A stretch of DNA of 64,000 nucleotides from Coprinellus micaceus (taxonomy: Eukaryota > Basidiomycota > Agaricomycetes > Agaricales > Psathyrellaceae), in assembly GCA_951394405.1 (NCBI GenBank), contig OX596337.1, forward strand, positions 1,054,001 to 1,118,000, in the 5' to 3' direction. Under the pieces are notes generated by a model, which was given only the letters and a program-made list of their open reading frames with translations, was not told where the DNA came from and searched no databases. Positions 1 through 10,455 of this stretch are shown here, piece after piece. The first letter of the stretch is position 1. Every line of letters starts with the position of its first letter. Position numbers and translations under genes: made by a program.

Positions 1-843
1 TCTCCTCTCGAAGAATCAGGACGCGCAGAACAGGCTACGTGCTGAGATTTGGGAGGCGAAGCAGAGGTTTGGGGATGGGGAGCTGAGTTACGACCAGCTC
101 GGCTCCTTGACTTATCTCGATGCCGTGATTAGGGAGACGTTGAGGCGGTGAGTTTCACAATTGTGCTCCCTGAGCTCAGCTGTAACTGGGCACCATACAC
201 AGATATTCACCAGCTGCCGTCGTCACCAGAGAGTAAGCGCTAAGCCCCCTCGCCCCCATCATGACGTCTGACTGAATTCCTCCAGAACAAACAAAGACGC
301 CATCCTGCCCCTGTCCAAGCCAATCACCACTACTGACGGGGCTCAAACCCAGGAGGTCTACGTCCCCAAGGACACCTTGGTTATCATTTCCATTAACTCC
401 ATCAACAACGATCCGGATATCTGGGGCGAGGACGCCCACCAGTGGAAGCCCGAGCGGTGGTTGAAGCCTCTTCCCGAGGAGGTTGTTGAAGCTAAAGTTC
501 CGGGGGTGTATTCACATTTGTGAGCATGCTTTTTCATGAGGATTAGCTACCTCTCACGCACTTTCATAGGATGACGTTCATCGGGGGCGGGCGTGCATGT
601 ATCGGGTTCAAGTTCTCTGAGATGGAAATGAGTACGTCTTTGTTTCTGTATTTTCTATCCAGTGCTTGCACGTGCTCATCCAGGCCTCAGAGGTCGTACT
701 ATATACCCTCATCGACCACTTCAAATTCAGCCCAAGCAAGGAGATCTACTGGAACATGATCGGTGTCGCGACTCCCTCGAGCCAGCCGGAGATGAAGGAG
801 TTCAAGTCAGATTGCCCTTTGGTTGTTTCGCGGGCCGATTGAT
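1..843 (+). CDS. Cytochrome P450, C-terminal part (cut by window start)
   Basis: This is the 3' end of a haem-thiolate monooxygenase; the substrate is unknown. Reading starts in frame at base 2. Exons join as 2-148, a short exon from about 203, about 286-520, about 570-630 and about 690-843. The K-helix ExxR is seen as DAVIRETLRR. The PERF-like WKPERW follows, then the haem-binding loop FIGGGRACIGFKF with the cysteine ligand, and the protein ends SRAD before TGA. The last intron looks phase 1, giving M-K-V-V-L after the haem loop. The N-terminal membrane anchor and I-helix lie outside the window. It is clearly paralogous to the complete P450 at 50767-53223: both have PGVYSHL before the haem loop and the same intron placement. 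No CYP subfamily is assigned. Confidence 0.93.
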
Positions 844-1088
844 TTTTGTATCCCAAAGTTATGTCAAACACCAGAGGAGTTATCGCCTCACTGCGGGCTG
901 GATTCATGCATATCAAGATACCCTTCGCTCACGCGCAACCGCTATACAGGGAGCCGGGGTGAACACCCACACAATCCATTAGTCGCGCAGCGGACATCAA
1001 GCTGCGTAAACGGTCCAAGTGATGATCTCCTCCTCATCCGTCCCGACTTCAGTTACACCTGGCTTAAGGTTTGATGCTCGAATGCGAC

Positions 1089-2400
1089 CTAAGTCTGTCC
1101 CGTGAGGACCCCTTTTCTAGGTTCAAACATTCTTCCGTCCTGCCCTTCATCCTTCCCAGGGAGGGTCCTTGCGCTGTCATTGAATCGGATAGCACTCGGG
1201 CCAGTCGTCAAACTTCGAGATGTAGTGGAAGTCCAGCCCATCTGCCTCGTGAGACGGTAGGTGACAAGCAAGGGTGAGATGACCTGAGTAAGGTTAGCCA
1301 AGTCGCAACTTGGTGCACAACATCGGACACCATACCTGGATCTGTGCTAACATCGGCAAAATCAACTTCGCTCCCGGATTACCGAGGGCAAAGGGGATCA
1401 TAAATACAAGAACGAACACAGAATATAACGCCGAGCTCTCGATGATGATCGCGCTGACCGAGGTGTACATCCTGAGCGAACTGACATCGGAGCCGAGAAG
1501 CTTCTGCATCTGGACGCGGTGCAGCAATAGTTTCCCAGATATCAGTGCCGTAAGGATTAGATGGAGCGAGGCAACGATGGAGAGGTTGGCGAGAGTGAAG
1601 TTTATCTGTGAGAAAAGTGAAGAGTGGGGCAAGGACGTTTGGACGAGCAAGAGGATCCCGGTGGCTGCATAGATGCCGATGTTAGCCTCAGTGGTTGTGG
1701 GGCGAGGAAGAGACAAACCCACCCCAAGACGCAAGGTACAAAAGACCCGGCAGTGAAATAATTCCCCACAGTCCTCTCGTATGCGTATAGACGACATAAC
1801 ACCTGTACATCTGTTGACACAAGATGACCCCGCATCAGTTAAGCGCCCGTGACGTCACACCAACCACCAAGCGCTTATACGTAAGGTTGGGATGCAAGTA
1901 GTACTGACCATAAACCCATCCGAAAGCCAGGCAGTCAGCAAGAACGAGACATTTCCAAGCAGGACGACGGGGTGGTTATAGTGCTCCATGATCCACCCGA
2001 CGGGGCCTCCGGGAAACATCGGGTATTCAAGAGTGGAAATTATGTTTGTCCAGGTGTCGGCGGCCACAAAGAGGGTTCCGGAAATAAATATACAGCACAC
2101 GTAGGCTGAATGCAGGACTCTGGGTCGGGATCGGAATCCGGCTTTTGACCGTTTAGTGGTCTGAATTGCTGACTTGATACATTGGACGAAGAGCGACGCG
2201 GCTATGCCTAGTGAAGTGCAGTCGTAGTAGTCAGCTCTGGGAATCGACTGCCTTCATGAAAAGAGGTCCAGACCGTAAAGTACCAGCGAGATGTTACACC
2301 CAACGAAGCCAAGGGTATACACGGAATGGAGCTCGGCAGGTTCGCTGGGTAGCCTGTAGTTGGCTTCGTGAGAATCAGTTGGTGTTGATTCGGAAGACAT
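1089..2400 (-). CDS. Basidiomycete seven-transmembrane protein
   Basis: The model has five exons: 2400-2274, 2207-1909, 1810-1723, 1664-1336 and 1283-1089. All phases agree and give 345 aa. The protein has about seven hydrophobic segments. It carries hallmarks of a large Agaricomycete-specific multi-pass family: an MYRCYVVY motif after TM3, then IIIESSALYSVF near TM6, and a final TM running into QIQVISPLLVTYRL. The cytoplasmic tail is short and polar. The function of this family is not established; a receptor-like role is sometimes guessed from topology only. The start is the first ATG of an exon whose downstream splice keeps the frame. It is convergent with the P450 fragment (245 bp between stop codons). 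Confidence 0.85.
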
Positions 2401-3112
2401 TGGGCCTGATCTTTCTAGGCACGGTTGCGCACAATATACAGAGGGTACAGAGGCAAGAAGCCGGGTTGGAAAGAATTAGAGATTGGGGTCGTATTTGTAG
2501 CTCCAGGTTCACACCCTGCGATACGCCCTGGGCCCCGTACATGAACAGAGAAACTGTAGACCGCGATAGAAGCCTCGAAGAGAAGCGCAAACCTCGGAAA
2601 TAGTCGCACGCGAAGTCGTCTACACAACGCGGAGGTGGCCCACATCCTCGCCTTCCGGAAGACTTAGTAAATCAAGATATCCATATTCTTGACTTCCACT
2701 GTGTGTGTTGCTCGACGCGGTGCTGTCCGCCCGAAGCTTCCATGCCAGGCTGGTTGTGGTGGGCCATCTTTCAAATCACATTACTGTAGGCGAGGAGGGC
2801 TTTTGGATATGCAATACGAATAGTGGAAGTAGCATAGAGGTTGATTTATGTAACTAGTATGCGTAGGTGCTACTATCGCAGACGTTTTACGGCGGGCTAG
2901 ATGAGGACCGTGGTGCCGAGTCCATTCCGTGAGTTCCGGTGGCTCACTGACACGTACGTACTTTGAAGTGTGCTGATAAACCACAGCTGGGTGTCAACCT
3001 GTATGGAATAAAAGGGAGCCAACTACCTGCATGAACTCTATCCAACGGCCAGTGTTACATCTCACCAGAGAGAAACCGACTCCTTCCAAACTTTAAACGC
3101 CTTGCCATCAGC
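2401..3112. other. Intergenic, no gene recognised
   Basis: This is the upstream region of the divergent 7TM gene (minus) and small secreted protein gene (plus). I see only short frames without family motifs. An AT-rich AATAAAA stretch lies at 3007-3013, near the secreted-protein start. Confidence 0.6.
3007..3013 (+). promoter_or_regulatory. Possible TATA-like element
   Basis: AATAAAA lies about 100 bp upstream of the ATG at 3113, followed by GGGAGCC. Its position suits a core promoter of the small secreted protein; this is inferred from sequence and distance only. Confidence 0.35.
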
Positions 3113-3402
3113 ATGCGCTTCGAAATCGCCCTCTCATGGTCCATCCTCGCGCTATGCAGCCTTGCCTCCGCTTTGCCGAGCACCACCATGAATCCCATTG
3201 ATCCGCTGGTAACCAAAGTGCCCGCTTGGTGCTATCGAAAGCGCGGGGAAGTCCCCGGAGTTGGTCAGTACTAGTCGTTCTCCACTTTCGAATTCGCGGC
3301 CCATGTATTCTGACGTTTCACTTGCTAGGGAGTGACGCTGCAGACGTGAAGGCTTCCGCCAAGGAAGGGAGTGCGCCGAATAGCGATGCTTGCCCGCTCT
3401 GA
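3113..3402 (+). CDS. Small secreted protein with dibasic site
   Basis: Two exons, 3113-3263 and 3329-3402, are joined in phase 1 and give 74 aa. Residues 1-22 form a classic signal peptide: a basic start, a hydrophobic core around SWSILALCSLASA, and cleavage likely after SALP or nearby. The mature part is short and carries two cysteines (WCYRKR and the C-terminal DACPL). The dibasic YRKR is a possible Kex2 cleavage site, followed by GEVPGVG. I find no known domain. It lies 279 bp upstream of a UstYa-like oxidase on the same strand, which makes a peptide-precursor role possible but unproven. It could equally be an ordinary small secreted protein or effector. Confidence 0.7.
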
Positions 3403-3608
3403 GCAAGCAACGGAGTTACCTGTCTTGGCTTGAGGCTGTAGTTTGGAGATGCTGTACATTCTACCTCTGGTCAATTATTCAGGGCGGGTTTGCGCGTCAA
3501 TATTATTCGGGTGCGAGGGGGGTACATATATATTCAGACTGATTGCGACAATCGCAACAAAATCCTTACACAAATCGTCAGAGAGAATCTCAGAACAAAG
3601 GTGGGGAA

Positions 3609-3615
3609 TATAAAA
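3609..3615 (+). promoter_or_regulatory. TATA box of the first UstYa-like gene
   Basis: TATAAAA lies 67-73 bp before the ATG at 3682, within GGGGAATATAAAAGGCC. Sequence and spacing are typical of a TATA box. Confidence 0.5.
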
Positions 3616-3681
3616 GGCCGACCTGGGGCCGCTGGCTACGAGAATCCAATCTCTGCCTTCGACCATCTCTCCGGTGCTGGC

Positions 3682-4364
3682 ATGCAATTGCGTTTCTCTG
3701 TGACTCCCTTCGGGATGGCGATGATCTTTCTTTGCCTTTTCAACCTCATATTTGTCGTAGTCAACTCTTGGTTCCTACATACGAGTGCGTCCTTCCCTCA
3801 CCACCAACACATTTCCCTGAGCGTCGTACTCGGATGATCTTAGGTGGGCGTTCTGGGTGGGGGAAAGACCCAAGTTACATCGGAGACAACTTCCCTCGGT
3901 ACCTGCCAATCAACATATCCGAAGGAAGGGTCATTCACACGTTTCTCGAGGAGTCCTCTTACTTTGCCACAACCCACACGACTTGGATAAACTGGAACAG
4001 AACCCTCCCCAAAGGGAATGGCTTCGTCAAGCTGGGACCCTCAGGGCGGGTGTTCGCAATCTCGATGTTCCACCAGATTCACTGCCTCGTTGAAATCGCC
4101 TTGCTTCTAGCGGACACGGACCCCCGAGCAATCGCTTCGAGGCCACCTCCAAATTGGCACGAGCATAACCACGGGGGACACGTTCAGCACTGTTTCAATT
4201 ACCTTCGGCAGAATATACTCTGTGCAGCAGATGAGGCGGCGGAGGACGGGGCGTGGATGTGTAGGAACTATGAGGTGTTCAGAACGGGAGGAAGACAGAG
4301 AACGTGCAACGACTGGTCCGAAGTGTATGAATTCGTGGTGAGCGCGAATAAAGTGTGGGAATAG
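3682..4364 (+). CDS. UstYa-like (DUF3328) protein A
   Basis: Exons 3682-3784 and 3844-4364 give 207 aa. An N-terminal TM anchor (about residues 10-29) precedes a lumenal domain containing SYIGDNFPRYLP. Both copies of the family signature HxxHC are intact: HQIHC at 111-115 and HVQHC at 147-151, the second followed by FNYLRQ. Late cysteines include the TCNDW region. In ascomycetes, UstYa/UstYb proteins act as oxidases in ribosomally made cyclic peptides (ustiloxin, asperipin, phomopsin). Many basidiomycetes carry members without a known product. The gene follows the small secreted protein on the same strand and is convergent with the 4417-5465 gene (52 bp between stop codons). Confidence 0.9.
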
Positions 4365-4416
4365 GTGTTTCTAGTATAACGTGGTAGTAGACATAGCGGT
4401 CTGTACGCACAGCGTA

Positions 4417-5465
4417 CTACGACTCCGGGATGAAACTTTTCTTCTGGGTTAGCATAAATCCTAATCGTGCGAAAAGGCTGAGTCACTGTCCCAAGAGAGG
4501 CAAAAAAGGTGGGCTTACCAAACTTGGAATACCTCGGGTTGTTGCAAAAGTCTACATAACACGGAGTCGCGGGGCCACTGTGGTCATCGGAAGGATGACA
4601 GGATACCTCAACCGTCAAGAAGGCGCCGGTCCGACAAGGGAACCACATGCCTGATACCTCTCGCCCGGAGGCTAGCTCTACCGTCTCGTGCAGATGGCGA
4701 CCCACGTGTGGGCTGTTGTAGAGTAAGTTGTGCGAGACGCTTCCAGCGGCGAGTCTGGGAACACCGGTGTGGAGCCAAACATCCACTGGTAGAGGGGTTG
4801 CTGGAATTGAAGAAACAGTGGTATCTTCAGCTAAAGTCGGATCAAGCGAGAATGCGAGCGAACAGTTCTCGTAACCGTAGTCAACGGGTCGGAATTGTGC
4901 CACGGACGAGACCTACCAGCCGTGAGGAGCCCGACACACAAGATACTAAGATGCGGCGAACTACTCACTGAGCTTTGGATAGTAAAACGACGAATATCCG
5001 GCCAGACCATGCCAATTCTGGATGGTCTCTGCTTGGTGTCATCGTCGGATATGCGCGACTTCGCGATGTGGTCAATTTGCGTCAGAAAGAAAGGAAATGT
5101 CTTGAAAGACTCTTCCGAGGATGGACTAGACTTGTTGAGTCCAATATATGTCGATGGCTGCCGCATCGGACGATGCCTACTTCGAGAACTGCCCGAGAAG
5201 GATTGGTGGCTCCAATAAAGTTGGAAAGTATTGGCCATTGTACACAGGACCACGACGGCCAGACTCGCGTATGTCACCAAGTCTGGGAGTACTATGTCAA
5301 TAAAACACGGTCTCTCAAAATCCAAGAATTCTCACCAGCACGCTGCTTCAGTATTGTCGAAGAGGAGACCATGCGAGTGCCCAACGCTACGACTTCGGGA
5401 TCGGGGTTCGCGTCCTCCTCACCATCCCGGGGGACGTCTGTAAGGGCGGTGTACTGGTTGTTCAT
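4417..5465 (-). CDS. Agaricomycete single-pass membrane protein, unknown function
   Basis: The four exons are 5465-5336, 5291-4969, 4912-4519 and 4460-4417. All phases agree and give 296 aa. An acidic N-terminal tail (NNQYTALTDVPRDG) leads into one TM segment (LVTYASLAVVVLCTMANTF). The extracytoplasmic domain contains YGYENCSLAFSL, DVWLHTG, FPCRTGAFLTVEVSCH and a final CYVDFC before a short tail. This pattern (a 'D-G-ENC' motif, 'DVW', 'F-PC-G') recalls an uncharacterised Agaricomycete family that I recognise only by motif; no enzymatic function is claimed. It shares a 209-bp divergent upstream region with UstYa-like B, suggesting co-expression. Confidence 0.75.
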
Positions 5466-5674
5466 GCGGCGCGAGTTTATAAATGACGCGATAGGTTCGA
5501 TAGTAAGGTGAAAGTCCCGCGATACTGACACTTACTCTTTGTGGGCTGCAGTAGACCCTGCCCAAGGTCGAGACGGTCGAAGCTATCTAATTACGTTGAC
5601 CTAAACTTATGAATATATATATAGGGCCGCAATATGGCAGGTAAGGAGTGCCAACGGCTCAACCGGAGCCTGCG
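5466..5674. promoter_or_regulatory. Shared divergent promoter with TATATATATA
   Basis: Only 209 bp separate the minus-strand membrane protein (ATG 5465) and the plus-strand UstYa-like B (ATG 5675). A near-palindromic AATATATATATAGG block at about 5612-5625 lies 50-60 bp before the plus ATG and could serve either strand. Confidence 0.5.
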
Positions 5675-6370
5675 ATGTCCCATGGTACATCGCTGACCGG
5701 CTGCTGGCTTCCCTTAAGCCTCTTCCTGATGCTTATAATCGCAACTGTGAACATCTTCGTTCTGATAACTCAGTCCTTGGACGAGCCCGCGGGTCACCCA
5801 GGTCACCTAGCCCACCCGTCTTGTTTGAATGAGCAAGGTAAGAATTCATTGTTGGGCCCCGCCTTCCAAGCCTTGTGCGCAGCGCCATACTGAAGTGTCT
5901 TCGCAGGCTGGCACGTAGCGGATAATCCTGAGTGGGCCTCCGAGGGATTTGTTATCATGTACCCAGAGAACACGCGCAGGTTTGGCCTTCTCGACTCGGA
6001 GGACTGGGAAGCCTTCCTTCCGACCAACCGTGGAACCTGGCGAGACGAAGGTGGACGGCTTCGCACCATAGCCATGCTCCATCAGCTGGAATGCTTGGAC
6101 ATAATCAGGAAGCAGCTCACCTCGGGAGGTCAAAACACAACTTACGAAAATCTCCCAGAAGGGATATGCCCAGACATACATAGAAGCCGGTGGGAGCTCA
6201 CGCAACACTGCATGAACTACCTCAGACAGATGGTTCTGTGCCACGCCCATGCTGCGCTAGAGTCGGTGAGGTCAGAAGTGGGTCCAGGAGTTGTGGATTT
6301 GACGAGAAGTAGATACATCTGTCGCGATTGGACCACCGTTTATGCCTCCTGGGATCGTGGAGGCGTTTGA
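5675..6370 (+). CDS. UstYa-like (DUF3328) protein B, degenerate signature
   Basis: Exons 5675-5837 and 5907-6370 give 208 aa. A TM anchor lies at about residues 11-32. The fold-specific layout matches protein A: a tryptophan-rich stretch, then MLHQLECL, then QHCMNYLRQMVLC, and finally a late YICRDW. Both metal-binding-type motifs are altered. The first reads HQLEC (113-117, Glu for the second His) and the second LTQHC (152-156, first His lost). In UstYa/UstYb the HxxHC motifs are considered essential, so this copy may be catalytically altered or act as a non-catalytic partner of A. It shares a promoter region with the 4417-5465 gene. Confidence 0.85.
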
Positions 6371-7011
6371 AATAGAGCAGAGAGGCACCTTCTCCAATTC
6401 CATTACCTGATGAGAAGCACAAAGTTCGTCAGAAGCTACCCAATCGTCGGGGGTTGCGCTTACATTGTGGGGCCCAGTAAGGGTAGGACTTGATACAGAA
6501 ACCATGTGTTAAAAAGGCGCAGGTGGTGCAGTGGCATGCGAATGCGAGGCTGGTCATCGGTATCGTCGCGCCCGAGAAGCACTGGGCGCTGGAATCCAGA
6601 TAGAAGATGTGGAGAAGAAGTTGAGTGTGCTACGAGCGCGATTACCTACCCTTTCGCCGCTCGACTCGAAGCACACTCAAGCACCCACAACAGCACACAC
6701 TCCAAGAATAGATGCCCCAACCTCACAGAAGAGAAGCTTTGGAAGAACCAAGGGGTTTCTTCCGGAGTCAAACACAGTGCATCCGCTCGTAACTTCGCAT
6801 CTTCTGAGTATCACAAACGACCACAATAACGACCACAGCCCAACTACCATTGCTTCTGTTTGTTTCGATTCTCTGCCTGGGGGTAACTCCAGTTAGGTTG
6901 GCGAGTTGTCGAAGCGGACTCACCGAAGGCATACAAGACGCAGCCCACACCCCTAACCGACAAAAACGGCCTCACAAGACACTACCCCGGTATCGCACAT
7001 CGACCCCTGCG
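6371..7011. other. Intergenic / leader of the hydrolase gene
   Basis: Open frames exist here (for example 6531-6896, plus strand) but have no family motif or signal peptide. The region probably contains the 3' end of UstYa-like B and the promoter and 5' UTR of the next gene. Confidence 0.5.
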
Positions 7012-7990
7012 ATGTCACTATCTACTGAAGGAACTGTCCCTTTTGTCGCCGGCGGGGAGGAGTTCCAAACCTACTACAAGCTTTTCGGGAAGCTCACCGA
7101 GTCCAGCTTGCCTCCTCTGATCGCCGTTCATGGAGGCCCTGGCCTTGTCTGCTACTACCTCTCCCCTCTTGGAGACCTCTCCGAGAAGAATGAGTCCCAG
7201 CCCATCATCATTTACGATCAGCTCGGAAACGGCCGGTCGTCCCATGTCCCAGACAAGCCCTCGGAATTCTTCACGGTGAAGCTCTATGTCGACGAGCTCG
7301 AGAACCTTATCTCGGAGCTCGGAATCAAGGAGTACCACCTCCTCGGCCATAGTTGGGGTGGCGCACTGGCCACCGAGCTGGAGGTTCAGAGGCAGCCGGC
7401 TGGACTGAAGAGTCTAATCCTGACCAACTCCCTCGCGGAAATGCGGCTTTCCAGCCAGAGCATGCGGGAGAGAGTGGCGTCCTTGGACAATGCCGAGGAA
7501 GTCTTCGAGGGGTTCAAGAAGGGTTTTGAGGACAGGGGGGCGTTTAAGAAGGCGGTAGAGGCGCTCCACGGGCGGTATGCCCTGAAGTATATCACGGAGC
7601 GGCCATTACCTGACGACATCGACACTTTCGACTGGATCTGGGGGAACGAGGAGAAGGGAATCAAAGGCGACACCACCGTATCGGTCAAGATGTAAGCCTT
7701 CCCTTCCGCTGGAGCTAAGGTGCATGTTTCTCACCGCCGAACCCAACAGGAAGGAATCGCAGCAGTGGTCAATCGTCGACCGGATCCACTCGATTCGCGT
7801 CCCCGTGCTCTTAATCACGGCGACCGACGACATGATCCAGAGCTACGCTTCCGAGCCGTTCTTCTGGGGCCTGAAGAAAGTCAAGTGGGTCAATCTAGAG
7901 CGTTCGAGCCACCTCCCGTTCTGGGAGGAGCGCGAGAGGTACATGGACATTGTTGGGAAGTGGCTGCAGGGAGTCAACTCGAAGGAGTAG
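7012..7990 (+). CDS. Alpha/beta hydrolase, proline iminopeptidase type (S33)
   Basis: Exons 7012-7691 and 7750-7990 give 306 aa. It shows the S33 peptidase pattern. HGGPGLVCYY forms the oxyanion region (about 40-49). DQLGNGRSSH is the family's 'DQRGxGxS' equivalent. GHSWGG carries the nucleophile Ser114. The acid lies in ATDD (about 253-254) and the His in RSSHLP (His281). No signal peptide is seen, so it is probably cytosolic. Fungal members release N-terminal proline or hydrolyse amino-acid amides; the substrate cannot be told here. It lies 641 bp downstream of UstYa-like B on the same strand, so a link to peptide processing is possible but speculative. Confidence 0.9.
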
Positions 7991-9857
7991 TTTGTATACT
8001 CTCCTTGGGGTCAGTACGAACGGACGTGGTCTGAGTAGTTGAAGTAGGCATACCAGTGCGACTGCTCTCGTGGCCCGAGTTCAACATCGGTTATATTCCG
8101 TCTTCATTGGGAACCGCCAGTCGAGCGAACGGGTTTCCGGGTGTGTGTGACACAGGAAAATAGAGCGTAGTACTTGGAACTGAATGGTACTGAATGGTCG
8201 ACTTGGCGATGCGTCGTGGCGAACGGAGAAAGGCAAATCAGACGTTGCTTGGATTCGTCGGCAATTGCCGCCCACTCGCAGAGTTCCTGCTGTGGACCGT
8301 GACAATCCTGGGCCTTACCACCTCACCACAACCCCATTTCCTTGAAGCTCTTTCGACTTCAGCCTCGCATTACCATTGAAAGTGGAAGCACGAAACAAGG
8401 CCTAAAAGGCTCCCTTGGCACGCGGGGCAGTCATTCGCTTGGATCTCCACCACCGGATCTTTAGACAGAATCTCGTGCTCTTTGGTGCAGCAACAGTCGT
8501 GGGCGTGCGTTCAAAGTGCTTTTTGGTGTGAGGATGTGGGCGACAATGGGTGACTTGCCATAAGATTAAAATATGTTTCCGCATTATCTTGGCCCGTCAT
8601 CGGAGTTCGAAGCTGGATTATAATACTCAGCTGAGTAAACCATAAGCGCCGGGATATCCAACTCGATTAAACCTTGAATAGATCCCCCGGCGCGGCGCCC
8701 AAGCCCAAGTCCTATACTTACAGGTGTTTTCTTCCAGAGCTACGGCCAACGGTTATCCCCCTCCTTCACGAAATACCATTTGTGACATCTCCCTCCAAAT
8801 CTTCCACTCCAGGTCTTGGCCTTCCACTCCCTTATCCGCCTAGAAGGGCCAATCGGCTTGTCCCTTTGGCGTTGGATAACGATTGTAAGTGCCCCGGTAC
8901 TTCGGTGAACGTTATAGTAGACCTTGGCGATGGCCCAATCTTATAACGTGGGTAAGCGCGACCGTAAAGGAGCATGGGCGCGTACTTGGGGAAGGGTCAC
9001 TGAGGTTGTGCTGAAGCAGCATCGAGACTCCCTCTCACGAATGCCGGCGATGGAGGGCCCGTGAGAGGACCTAAGCACAAATAAGGCAGTTCAGGGTTTA
9101 TTCGAGCGTCTCTGAATCTATTCGGGGGGTCCTGACCCTCTGAATAGATTCCGTTTTATTCAGACCCTCTCCCATCAAATTTTCAGCGCCCATGTCCCGG
9201 CATGTCGGCTTGGGGGTTCTACAGGCGCCGATTTATTCTGAATCTACTCAGATATGTTCAAAAAGGCTTATGGCAAGTCACCCAATGCCGTCTCGCGCTC
9301 GAATATTTGCGTTGTTGATCATAGTCATCGTTCGGCAATCCATCCTCCATCAGCATCGTCGTTTCTGCTCCCCTCATAACCCTTACAGACCCCGCGCCCC
9401 CTCCCCCCCACACACCCTCTCGGGGACCGTCCCCCACTCTTGCGAAACTTCGACGCCGAGGCCCTCGCATCCTGCTCCTTGCTGCCACTCCTCCAGGGGA
9501 CGTTCCCAAACCCTCCAAAATCGGAGTCGCGAGCTCCCTACAATCCTCGGAGCGGGCGATCGCTTGTGATTGGGAGGCCACAAGGCGCATCGGGGTTCCA
9601 ACTCTGGAGACGGCAGCTACGACCCGCCCGAGGGTTACCCCTTCAGCTCTCTCTCTCTCTCGACCTTGCACCACCTCTCTCTATTCCCCGTCGCAATTTC
9701 TCTCTGCGTGCCCTCGGCTTAGCGTCACCGACCTGCTCGTCATGCAGGTGCACAATAGGTCTCCCCCATTTTCATAGCCGGCGCGTTCCAGCCTTATTAG
9801 CAGAGGCCGAGGGCGCGACGCTGATGGCTCAAAGCCAATAGAATCTACCGTTCACAT
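7991..9857. other. Gene-poor stretch
   Basis: I find no protein with recognisable motifs; the open frames at 8674-8946, 9192-9569 and 9440-9841 are low-complexity. A (CT)n microsatellite lies at about 9646-9661. A perfect 10-bp inverted repeat (GAATCTATTC / GAATAGATTC) occurs near 9114-9151. The region may be decayed repeat DNA. Confidence 0.45.
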
Positions 9858-10178
9858 TTAGGTTGTACCGGAGCACAAGTTGTGAAATACTAGCGTGGAC
9901 ACATTCAGGCACAGTCCATTGAAGAGGCTTAGCTCCTCCTTCGCGTCGAGAACTTGGGCATCCATGGAAGCGGTTGTCTTGTTGGCGTTTGCGGGTGCTT
10001 CGGTTTGAGCGCCTAACAGCGCGAAGTAATAACCTGGGTTTTTGAGGGTACGCATCTCTTCGCGCTGCGTCAGCAGACCGAGGCTGACTTGCATTTTGAG
10101 AGGAAGGACCCCGTGTCCCGTCCTGAAGTCGACGAGTTTGCGACGATAATCTAATCTAAATTCAAGAACAAGGTCCAT
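9858..10178 (-). CDS. Hypothetical short ORF
   Basis: This is a single open frame of 106 aa starting with ATG at 10178. It contains KNPGYYFALLGAQTEAP and SLFNGLCLNVSTLVFHNL. I do not recognise a family. It lies on the same strand as, and 278 bp beyond, the end of the transcription-factor gene at 10456-13288, and could be a remnant 3' exon of that gene or a chance frame. Confidence 0.25.
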   Translation of the reverse strand: MDLVLEFRLDYRRKLVDFRTGHGVLPLKMQVSLGLLTQREEMRTLKNPGYYFALLGAQTEAPANANKTTASMDAQVLDAKEELSLFNGLCLNVSTLVFHNLCSGTT

Positions 10179-10455
10179 GGACGGGAAGGCAGCACATGGT
10201 GAATAGAGGTGCAGAATGATAGATATGTTACAGAATAAATATGAGTTTCGATAACGGGATAGAGTCCACGCTCATTGGGTATCAATGGGGCAGCAATCCT
10301 TGCCACCACCAATGAAGACTAGAAGTGCGGTTCTCCCACCATGTCTCTCCGCAAGTCGGACCTAAAGCCTAAGAGAACGGGAAAGGATGAATTACATGAT
10401 TAAGTAAAATGGCCTTGGTGAATTTCGAAGCACGCCATCTGCCACCCCCTACATT

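Noticed and set aside
1602..1835. Frame reading YAYERTVGNYF as part of the 7TM protein
   Set aside because: The alternative frame MYRCYVVYTHTRGLW matches the family and joins in phase to the flanking exons through a 58-nt intron.
9192..9841. Two proline/serine-rich plus-strand frames
   Set aside because: Low complexity, a CT microsatellite inside, no signal peptide or domain, no splice support.
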